NCBI GenBank assembly: GCA_964036275.1
Contig: OZ038434.1
Coordinates: 34,681,279-34,745,278 of the forward strand
Source: Litoditis marina
Lineage: Eukaryota; Nematoda; Chromadorea; Rhabditida; Rhabditidae
Reading direction: 5' to 3'
Length of the DNA stretch: 64,000 bases
Positions 61,401 through 64,000 of this stretch are shown in pieces; the stretch's first letter is position 1; every line of letters starts with the position of its first letter. Below the pieces are notes generated by a model, which worked only from the letters and a program-made list of their open reading frames with translations, had not been told where the DNA came from and made no database searches. The translations under genes were made by a program, and so were the position numbers.

Positions 61401-63970
61401 CGAGCACAAATCTCTAACTCTATTATCGTTATCCTCGAAGGGAGAAAAATATCATATCCTGGTGAGAGTGATTTAAGCTTTATGTTCTCTGTACTCAACT
61501 GCAAATTGGTCACTTCACTTCACTATCTTCATCGAAGCCTGCACCTAAGATATTTTCTGACAATTTCCAGAAATGTTCATTGATAATAACGGTAATTTCA
61601 GTTTTCCTGAACAACAGAAAGCGGTATAATGTCGGACCTACAGGAGAGTAGTTGATCATTACGAGTTAGCCAGGTCTCTCAAAACTGTTGTCCCATAGCA
61701 GCTAGGACTTCGTTAAGAGCAAACTATCTGTCGATGCAGAGATCCAGCTCTCATGTACACATATTGTCACGTTTAGAATCACCGTTCAGTTACTAAACGC
61801 GAGGTCACATATACGTTCCATCCTGTCTAGTATTATTCACATTTATTCGTACTGGTTGAAAGGGTTACAAAAACGTCTGCGAAAAACGGTTCCAGAAATA
61901 AAAAAAGCACACTATTGAGACAGGTGAGACCGGCGATCAACAGTTGTAAGGTTTATATGGGTTCATGACATTTGAAGGCATGAATTAATTTGAAGTTACA
62001 CAACAGAAAACGAAAATGCAATACTGAAAGCGTGTTCTTCTAGTGAGAAAGTTCCACAGAAAATTATCTCGAGATCACTATTGTTGTTTTCAAGTGAAAA
62101 GAATATGATTTCTGCTTTAGACACAATTTCGGTAACAAAATAAGATTTTTTGAATTTTTTTGAAAAAAAATACGCAAATTTGCGGTGGTGCGGTACGGTG
62201 CGGTATTTTCAAATCGCGGTGCGGTATTTCCCCCGGCGCGGTAGGTGCGGTAATTAGTAGGTCCCTATTTCTAAAGCAAAATCATTTACTTTCGCGGGTT
62301 AAAATCTGAAAACGGATAACGGACTCCTTTTTCTCAAATAGTCGACCTTATTGGTGTATTATTATTATATCTACGATCGTAACTGCCAGCTCATGTTGTT
62401 CGCCATTAATACCGCACCGAATGGGAATATTTGAAGTGCCAGCGCGTGGTTACTTTAGTTACTAGGTAACTCGAATCTGAATTCGTTCAGTCCATGACGA
62501 TTTTAACCTAGCTGCTTTCACACAACACTTAAGATTTCAAGATTCATTAAATCACGTCAAATCGAAATGCTTCTCTCTCATGCACGAAAAATCGCTTAAT
62601 TTTTTTTATTTTTCAAACACTTCTGGACCAATTCTACAACTAACCGGGTTTTTAGGTAACCTAACCCTTTTTTGGTAACCTCTTTTTGAGGTTACCTTGG
62701 TAGGTAACCTGAAAGTAACCCGAAACTAAAATCCGGTTAACGTTCAAACTAATGGTAAAAATCACATTTTGCGTTAAAAAAACAGGTAACCGGTTTTTCA
62801 TTTAGGTTACCAACCGGTTACTTACTGAGGTAACCTGAAAAATAGGTTACCGAAAAAGGGTTAGGTTACCTAAAACCCGGTTAGATATAGAATTTACCAC
62901 AGTTCTGTGAAAACGCCGTTACCTCCTCGGACCTCGAAGTGCTTGGCAACACCGTGGCGAGTGGTCGGCCTCCTGTAGACTTGCGAGTCGACTTTTTGCG
63001 TGAGCCGCTCTTTTCTTTCTTGGAGGAAGTCAATGCTGGATCTTCGTTCTATGAATAGTCATGTTTCACAGTTCACACCCACTTGGTAAAGTTGTCCGAC
63101 TAGCCACAAAAATTCAAAAAAACGAACTACTCGTTCGTTAATATTTTTATACCCGAAAATTCCGCACCTGTGCTTCTTGTATAGAAAATATCGATTGCTT
63201 GTCATCCTCTAGTGGTACTGTATGCAACGGAACTCTTGAACCAATCTCGGAAAGATGTGCATCCTGAAAATATAGCATCTTTCTGTGACTTTCCACGAGT
63301 ATTATACACCCCCAAGGAGAGTACATTTCCCCTGCTCGTTGTACATCCACCAGGGAGTCTGAGTAGCAAGCGTAATTTCTACCCCTGCGCCATACATCTG
63401 GGTGACTTTTTTGAGCGGCTCTCCCTCCCGATTTTTTTTACAAAAGGGCCCTCCTCCTTACCTACTTTGTTTAAAAAACGGCGTTTCTGGTCAAAACACA
63501 AATTTTTCAAATTTCCAAATTTCGTTACCGATTCTTCAAAAAACCTTTTTGGAAAAAAAGTCGGCTGGTGTTTGGTGTATGCACTGCACTACAATGATTG
63601 ATGAATTTTATATGTAACCGGGTTTTTAGGTAACCTAACCCTTTTTTGGTAACCTATTTTTCAGGTTACCTCAGTAGGTAACCGGATGGTAACCTAAAAT
63701 GAAAAACTGGTTACCTGTTTTTCTAGCGCAAAATGTGGTTTTTACCATTAGTTTTATCGGTAACCGGATTTTAGTTTTAGGTTACTTCCAGGTTACCTAC
63801 TAAGGTAACCTGAAAAAAAGGTTACCAAAAAAGGGTTAGGTTACCTGAAAACCCGGTTAGTTGTAGAGTTGGCCACAATGATCATGACTGATGGTGAGCA
63901 TTAGCCGCTTACACTGCAGGTAAATTGTTCGCTACAACTGGAAATGTTTGCGATTTCGCTCTCATAGACC
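19472..63970 (-). CDS. Giant multi-zinc-finger/THAP-like chromatin protein, LIN-13-like candidate (5' end off window)
   Basis: About 67 exons are placed between 63970 and the TGA at 19472. From 59629 to 19472 all 62 exons join with matching phase and consensus splice sites; between 61004 and 59629 an exon seems to be missing from my model. The visible protein exceeds 2,400 residues. N- to C-terminal it has charged and Ser-rich sequence, C2H2-like fingers, SUMO-interaction-like motifs, more fingers, a Gln/Pro-rich stretch, two THAP-like C2CH modules, a last finger cluster and a C-terminal LXCXE (GLDCEEVPD). C. elegans LIN-13 is reported as a protein of more than 2,200 residues with about 24 zinc fingers, an LXCXE motif and an HP1-binding PLVPV motif; here PAVPV occurs. 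That match is an inference from memory. A nuclear chromatin role is likely. Introns are swollen by transposons. Confidence 0.75.
21899..21915. repeat. Short TA run
   Basis: ATGATATATATATATAT in an intron of the zinc-finger gene. Confidence 0.6.
22072..22222 (-). CDS. Zinc-finger gene exon: two C2H2-like fingers
   Basis: Fifty codons in phase 0 to 1. It reads CGNAVLRSTADIRKHQMH and then CTLCWHRSKN...HALRDH, so it has two finger-like Cys/His sets. Acceptor TTTTTCAG, donor GTGAGT. Confidence 0.75.
22690..22880. repeat. GGTTAAC-type palindromic repeat M8, copy 1
   Basis: Built from GTTAACC and GGTTAAC units in opposite orientations around a central GCGCAAAAT. The sequence ends CGGTTAAC. A second copy lies at 44450-44615. 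Confidence 0.7.
23041..23828 (-). CDS. Zinc-finger gene exons: THAP-like module 1
   Basis: Exons 23685-23828, 23312-23392 and 23041-23148, all phase 0. The first starts CCLCQTVG and contains a Pro and WLRKL; the second contains LCLRHFNPE. C-x2-C followed after a Trp/Pro region by C-x2-H-F matches the THAP (C2CH) DNA-binding layout, with the intron between the two halves. The spacing is somewhat longer than in a canonical THAP. The third exon (LQDTEGLFADYHGFVKDILR) has no recognised motif. Confidence 0.65.
24338..25519 (-). CDS. Zinc-finger gene exons: THAP-like module 2 and linker
   Basis: Exons 25369-25519, 24884-25023, 24643-24735 and 24338-24490. The first two encode CIICRGTNSLIW... and ...GFYVCRTHYRP, again C-x2-C, Trp and C-x2-H split by one intron. 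The next two are a helical linker (MRAQLAVLSSAESN) and a Ser/Gly/Pro-rich segment (SSAGPSTSGANRAVPST). The donor of 24643-24735 (GTTAGG) is one of two possible choices. Confidence 0.65.
25136..25213. repeat. 31-bp duplication
   Basis: TATGATTGAAAACACAATCT + TTTA occurs twice, separated by a few bases. Confidence 0.8.
25809..26631 (-). CDS. Zinc-finger gene exons: Gln/Pro/Ala-rich segment
   Basis: Exons 26361-26631 and 25809-25924. Two frames are open here. I chose the one that reads QYRRQQQQQQAPMVPQQ and LNQQQQRHPAQAAVPAPPPP because only it joins the next exon (LHRCIICRG) in phase. It contains PAVPVHRPV, close to the HP1 chromoshadow-binding PxVxL pattern. The acceptor at 26631 (AATGCCAG) is weak, and the exon may start a few bases upstream. 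Confidence 0.6.
25941..26080. repeat. M1 dispersed element (well-preserved copy)
   Basis: A 140-bp element whose ends are inverted versions of CACCAGTAAGGTTGTCCGAATAG-like sequence; here CCCCAGTGAACTTGTCCGAA at left and TCGGACCTCACTGG at right. The interior reads GGCTACTTTTT-CG-GAAAACGAGA-like and TTTCAATC. This family recurs in most introns of the zinc-finger gene. Confidence 0.7.
27580..30515 (-). CDS. Zinc-finger gene exons: central finger cluster
   Basis: Exons 30368-30515, 29964-30029, 29407-29525, 28842-28980, 28185-28331 and 27580-27678, all in matching phase. Fingers: CSSCSEMFLTESRRKHHF...H, CRTCNIAFEDRQQFERHDRW..., CPHCSGVQLSELNQKEHLQK... and CIQCNPTKTFFD joined across an intron to MMYHLMQAH, plus CKNCLRGSIN...HHVMTGEC. 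The 22-codon exon at 29964 is short but has GTAAGC and TGTTTAG borders. Confidence 0.75.
29266..29386. repeat. TIR element M6, copy 1
   Basis: The ends read AAAGAAGGATGAT and, inverted, ATGATCGTCCTTCTTT. The inner arms TCCTTTAAACTGCAAT and ATTGCAGTTTAAAGG are also inverted. It ends 21 bp from the donor of exon 29407-29525. Other copies: 29583-29700, 37354-37476 and a half copy at about 60824-60890. Confidence 0.75.
29583..29700. repeat. TIR element M6, copy 2
   Basis: Same inner palindrome (CAGTCCTTTGAACTGCAAT and ATTGCAGTTTAAAGGACC) with diverged ends. It lies on the other side of exon 29407-29525. Confidence 0.7.
30170..30345. repeat. GGTTACC-type palindromic repeat M7
   Basis: Alternating GGTAACC and GGTTACC units with a mirror centre AACGTGAAATGTGG. 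Better copies lie at 62638-62886 and 63612-63864; fragments lie at about 26252-26300 and 39405-39482. Confidence 0.7.
30640..30770. repeat. Dispersed repeat M9, uninterrupted copy
   Basis: Contains CAGCAGATGAGAGAGTGTGT followed by AGATCAAAGATACGCA, then a GGAACTGGCCGTTTGCC segment and CACAACGGTTTGACG. The same sequence at 42608-43310 is split by a 558-bp insertion, and a diverged copy lies at about 60720-60820. Confidence 0.75.
30794..32998 (-). CDS. Zinc-finger gene exons: SUMO-interaction-like motif array, part 1
   Basis: Exons 32876-32998, 32599-32727, 32222-32371, 31702-31833, 31323-31435 and 30794-30912. The first four are symmetric phase 1-1 exons. Each repeats a design: Ser/Pro-rich start, acidic middle, and a Pro followed by a short aliphatic core at the end: PASVMIIEG, PESVMIIEKG, DSVMVVDQ with PPSVLVIDES, then DILVIQED. 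Aliphatic cores next to acidic residues match SUMO-interaction motifs. Exon 32222-32371 keeps the layout but has only SSVVPG. The similarity of the exons points to tandem exon duplication. Confidence 0.75.
33594..36666 (+). CDS. Small spliced gene of unknown function nested in an intron
   Basis: Exons 33594-33620 (start uncertain), 33716-33805, 34147-34212, 35102-35136, 35340-35412, 35699-35723 and 36512-36666. Junction phases 0, 0, 0, 2, 0 and 1 all match and the splice sites are good (GTAAGA, GTGAGT, GTATGT donors; TTTCAG-type acceptors). An AATAAA follows at 37025-37030. The product is about 156 residues: a Cys-containing basic part (SCDVRPVRF, WMSKKPTVS), HLPPWFRKKGREGQ, a possible glycosylation site (NTTH), a Ser/Glu-rich stretch and a hydrophobic C-terminus (AAVLAGLLHFFYIIVLLG) that could be a tail or GPI anchor signal. 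No family recognised. One exon pair is separated by a TIR element acting as an intron. Confidence 0.45.
34556..34757. mobile_element. TIR element M2, 202-bp copy
   Basis: Starts CATACGTAAAATACCCC and ends with the inverse of CATACGTGAAATAG. It is flanked on both sides by the 8-bp direct repeat TGTATGAA (34548-34555 and 34758-34765). Same family as 51133-53342. The 8-bp duplication suggests a hAT-like or similar cut-and-paste element. Confidence 0.8.
34843..35019. repeat. M1 dispersed element
   Basis: CATACACCAATGGGGTCCGA at the left and CGGACAACTTCACTGGAGTA at the right, with two AAAGTAGTCC-like inner motifs. Confidence 0.7.
35139..35337. mobile_element. 199-bp TIR element forming an intron
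   Basis: The ends are perfect 25-bp inverted repeats counting one flanking base (TGAGTGGGCGACGATTCAGC + TAAAA). It is flanked by AGACAGT at 35132-35138 and 35338-35344, a 7-bp target duplication (5 bp if the boundary is shifted by one base). GT of the left duplication plus GAGT of the TIR gives the donor GTGAGT; CTC of the right TIR plus AG of the duplication gives the acceptor. Removing 35137-35339 restores the frame. Confidence 0.8.
37025..37030 (+). terminator. Polyadenylation signal AATAAA
   Basis: AATAAA about 360 bp after the stop codon of the nested + strand gene and inside the 4-kb block. Confidence 0.4.
37354..37476. repeat. TIR element M6, copy 3
   Basis: GTGGACCAATCCCGTGTCAA at the left and GACATTGGACCACATAATCA at the right, around TTTAAACTGCAATTG. 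Confidence 0.7.
37519..39167 (-). CDS. Zinc-finger gene exons: SUMO-interaction-like motif array, part 2
   Basis: Exons 39091-39167, 38720-38809, 38348-38438, 37945-38058 and 37519-37650. Motifs: PPASVICLG (degenerate), PPASVQIIERG, ITVIAEDDN and PPQSVMIIEG, with MDVD acidic stretches before three of them. Exons 37945 and 37519 are phase 1-1 like part 1, from which they are separated by the 4-kb nested block. Confidence 0.75.
38519..38678. repeat. M1 dispersed element
   Basis: AATGTCCGACTATTCGCC at the left, CACGTGAAAATTGATGATTT in the interior and CCGACAACCTTACTG at the right. Confidence 0.7.
39492..41420 (-). CDS. Zinc-finger gene exons: finger cluster
   Basis: Exons 41323-41420, 41032-41152, 40527-40699, 40030-40180 and 39492-39675 with phases 2, 0, 2, 0 and 1. 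Fingers: CDFCGLKLLTDRELQKHLKQ..., CYLCTPPKRE...HLRRHVEYTH, CGFCARSM...HLYYDC, CALCGNACNKAADRTRHQMK..., CACKENF...HICK, CGVCKAFF and CQVCDTKC...HLHN. The intron between 40180 and 40527 carries a GA microsatellite. Confidence 0.8.
40289..40441. repeat. (GA)n microsatellite
   Basis: About 150 bp of GA repeats with short interruptions, in an intron of the zinc-finger gene. Confidence 0.95.
40726..40881. repeat. M1 dispersed element
   Basis: CACACCAGTAAAGTCCGGCT at the left and GAACAATTTTACTGGGGTGT at the right, with ACATCAAAATTGATGATTTT inside. It starts about 25 bp upstream of an exon on the minus strand. Confidence 0.75.
41863..43633 (-). CDS. Zinc-finger gene exons: acidic segment with one more motif
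   Basis: Exons 43488-43633, 42407-42506 and 41863-42044 (phases 0, 1 and 0 at their ends). Exon 42407-42506 encodes DDVMVVEEVP, again SUMO-interaction-like. Exon 41863-42044 ends in an acidic Val/Met/His-rich stretch (DNVDVDMVETVHVGMVE). The intron between 42506 and 43488 contains the nested hAT-like insertion. Confidence 0.75.
42630..43187. mobile_element. 558-bp hAT-like nonautonomous element with TCGAG satellite interior
   Basis: The ends TAGGGTTGTTAA and TTAACAACCCTA are perfect 12-bp inverted repeats. An 8-bp duplication GTGTGTAG flanks them (42622-42629 and 43188-43195). The interior is mostly TCGAGTTT-type repeats in two inverted halves (about 42640-42840 and 43005-43175). The insertion splits an M9 repeat whose empty version is at 30640-30770. 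TAGGGTTG-type ends with 8-bp duplications are typical of hAT elements. Confidence 0.85.
43960..47313 (-). CDS. Zinc-finger gene exons: fingers and acidic linkers
   Basis: Exons 47179-47313, 46644-46721, 46237-46409, 45785-45914 and 43960-44113. Fingers: CARCSCICEGNHAAIAHFL and CPEPRCYKKCCS...HLAMAH. The 47179 and 46644 exons are charged linkers without a recognised domain (SKMLTAFLKAQ; DPSFDDETYVV). Confidence 0.75.
44450..44615. repeat. GGTTAAC-type palindromic repeat M8, copy 2
   Basis: Inverted GGTTAACC and CGGGTTAAC units with a central ACAGTGTCTTTTGGA. Confidence 0.7.
47447..49617 (+). pseudogene. RTE endonuclease/reverse transcriptase remnant, frameshifted
   Basis: The frame begins inside the end of the endonuclease domain (FDSDHRLLRI, the SDH motif) and runs through the reverse transcriptase: KSPGLDRIPAEAIKW, ANYRPITLLNTFYKL, GFRRKYGT, FVDLSKAFDRV, RRGVRQGDVISPRLF and LLFADDCLLFA (catalytic aspartates near codon 460), then KHLGVTV and PRLLYGAESW. 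It stops at 49424. The C-terminal domain (WSLIVTEWRPFDR, GRPVVRWRDELV, DRDTWMAIKEHH) continues in another frame from about 49370 to 49617, so there is at least one frameshift. Family: RTE, as in C. elegans RTE-1. Confidence 0.9.
47447..49645 (+). mobile_element. 5'-truncated RTE-clade non-LTR retrotransposon
   Basis: About 2.2 kb with an RTE-type reverse transcriptase frame and a 3' tail of ATCTTGAA repeats. ACGTGAA occurs directly before (47440-47446) and after (49646-49652), a probable target-site duplication, and the flanks together make an M1 element. Most of the endonuclease domain is missing, so this is a dead-on-arrival copy. It lies antisense in an intron of the zinc-finger gene. Confidence 0.85.
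49953..50997 (-). CDS. Zinc-finger gene exons: two fingers, one split by an intron
   Basis: Exons 50850-50997, 50346-50421 and 49953-50063. The first finger is CAPCGIDAFDSTEQLYHH...H; the second, CPGCERQFQDEVLFR, is completed by HHLMSH in the next exon. The third exon is acidic (NDSDYDDDNMVF). Confidence 0.8.
50612..50818. repeat. TTATCGA-type degenerate satellite
   Basis: About 200 bp of ATTATCGATT-ATCGACT units, partly inverted, in an intron. Confidence 0.8.
51743..52058. repeat. 158-bp tandem duplication
   Basis: Both copies share TGCATCCAAACTAACAAGTT, ATGTATTTTCA and CCATCCAATAA blocks with about 90 percent identity by eye. Confidence 0.9.
52062..53160. repeat. 474-bp tandem repeat, about 2.3 copies
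   Basis: GGCTAGAGAGTGTGT, GCAGACGAGGCC and ACAGCCATGAGGATGTTT recur with a 474-bp offset. The 52321 and 52795 copies are almost identical, so the duplication is recent. Confidence 0.9.
53540..55178 (-). CDS. Zinc-finger gene exons: upstream fingers
   Basis: Exons 55094-55178, 54640-54783, 54193-54315 and 53540-53645. CSRCPSTSQPLTSSHNLM is joined across an intron to FHLTAHHE, a split C2H2 finger. Then come CHFCGLCHPTQKALANH and CSCCGLSVPL. Exon 53540-53645 has no clear finger; its frame is set by phase only. Confidence 0.7.
53817..53953. repeat. M1 dispersed element
   Basis: GCACACCAGTAAGTTGTGAC at the left and CGGACAACTCTACTGGTAAA at the right. A further degenerate copy follows to about 54115. 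Confidence 0.7.
55547..57435 (-). CDS. Zinc-finger gene exons: charged N-terminal region
   Basis: Exons 57402-57435 (34 bp), 57267-57349, 56770-56863, 56473-56551, 55983-56036 and 55547-55619. Small, Lys/Glu-rich exons (KYRKGFEEEARNVLKESCK; EKIKKTASIKS) with matching phases. The 52-bp intron between the first two is a typical short nematode intron. No domain recognised. Confidence 0.6.
55670..55826. repeat. M1 dispersed element
   Basis: CCTACACCAGCAAGGTCCGA at the left and CGGATAACTTTACTGGGATA at the right. Confidence 0.75.
57675..57718. repeat. M4-type end, left
   Basis: TATAGTCCTTACCATTCC followed by TACTGAGACTCCTACAGTAG. Its inverted partner may be at 60637-60680 (TACAGTAAGGAGGAGTCTCA then GTGGGGGTGAAACGAACTAT), which would define a 3-kb element, but coding exons lie in between. 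Confidence 0.5.
57817..57890 (-). repeat. tRNA-like repeat, second type
   Basis: On the minus strand it reads GGGCGAGAAGTTGTGGGCGC, GCTACCGCTCGCAAGGCGAG and AGTTCGATCCCTCTCCTGG, with a box-B core GTTCGATCC. It has no foldable acceptor stem. Probably a SINE head or tRNA pseudogene. Confidence 0.5.
57885..58014. repeat. 65-bp tandem duplication
   Basis: TAGAATACGCCAATCGCGAT... repeats with a 65-bp offset at 57885 and 57950. The two copies are identical by eye. Confidence 0.95.
58684..58856. repeat. M1 dispersed element
   Basis: CATACACCAGTAAAGTGGAC at the left and GAACAACTTATTGGAGTA at the right. Confidence 0.7.
58971..59629 (-). CDS. Zinc-finger gene exons: two upstream exons
   Basis: Exons 59498-59629 (phase 2-2) and 58971-59054 (phase 2-2). 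They contain the aliphatic-acidic motifs MDLVLIELDPE and TIILLSVEE, which resemble the SUMO-interaction motifs further downstream. The second exon reads straight into TAA if its GTAATA donor is not used, so it could instead be the last exon of a separate upstream gene. Confidence 0.55.
60120..63970 (-). CDS. Zinc-finger gene or upstream gene: most 5' exons in the window
   Basis: Candidate exons 63913-63970, 63168-63263, 62923-63048, 60918-61004 and 60120-60196. The first four agree in phase 0. Exon 62923 is very basic (SSKKEKSGSRKKSTRKSTGG), as in nuclear proteins. Exon 60120-60196 does not match its neighbours in phase, so an exon is missing or this one is false. Confidence 0.45.
61155..62266. 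mobile_element. 1.1-kb element with about 100-bp TIRs
   Basis: The left end AGGGACCTACTAATTACCGC is exactly inverted at the right end. Similarity continues for about 100 bp of CCGCAC-rich sequence. A 7-bp duplication ATTTCTA lies at 61148-61154 and 62267-62273. The interior (61260-62150) has no long frame and no transposase. The target is an M1 copy (pieces 61071-61154 and 62267-62360). Confidence 0.85.
62638..62886. repeat. GGTTACC-type palindromic repeat M7
   Basis: The left arm reads TAACCGGGTTTTTAGGTAAC; the right arm is its near-perfect inverse (GGTTACCTAAAACCCGGTTA). The centre holds ATCACATTTTGCG. Confidence 0.85.
63612..63864. repeat. GGTTACC-type palindromic repeat M7
   Basis: About 250 bp. 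The left arm GTAACCGGGTTTTTAGGTAA and the right arm GGTTACCTGAAAACCCGGTT are inverted. The centre holds GCGCAAAATGTGG. Confidence 0.85.
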
Positions 63971-64000
63971 CTGAACCAGATATGTCAAAAGATATGTTCT

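Overview
The window looks like nuclear DNA of a nematode, probably a Caenorhabditis-like rhabditid. Most introns end in TTTTCAG or TTTCAG, genes are cut into many small exons, several first coding exons sit directly behind a splice acceptor (as expected for spliced-leader trans-splicing), and introns are full of short terminal-inverted-repeat (TIR) elements. All gene models here were built by hand from open frames, splice sites and intron phase; nothing was searched against a database.

Left arm (1-19.4 kb). A 183-bp minisatellite with a very long GT run opens the window (1-1.23 kb). Repeats fill the stretch up to 5.5 kb. Then come three small membrane-protein genes: a Cys-rich single-pass protein on + (5511-8535), a four-helix membrane protein on - (9950-15126) and a short one-helix protein on - (18604-18795).

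Main gene (19.5-64 kb, - strand). One very large gene runs off the right edge. I place about 67 exons, and almost every adjacent pair agrees in phase. It encodes at least 2,400 residues: about 20 C2H2-like zinc fingers, two THAP-like C2CH modules, a Gln/Pro-rich segment with a PAVPV motif, an array of exons that each carry a SUMO-interaction-like hydrophobic motif, and an LXCXE motif at the extreme C-terminus. This resembles the nematode synMuv/heterochromatin protein LIN-13, but orthology is not proven.

Nested features. The introns of the main gene hold a 4-kb TIR-bounded block (33.2-37.3 kb) with a small spliced + strand gene. One exon of that gene is interrupted by a TIR element whose ends and target duplication supply the GT and AG of a frame-preserving intron, so it looks like an introner-type element. 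Other introns hold a 5'-truncated RTE-clade retrotransposon (47.4-49.6 kb), several nonautonomous DNA transposons with readable target-site duplications (42.6, 51.1, 61.2 and 34.6 kb), microsatellites and palindromic repeats. One old repeat family (M1) is the landing site for at least three younger insertions, which gives a relative chronology.
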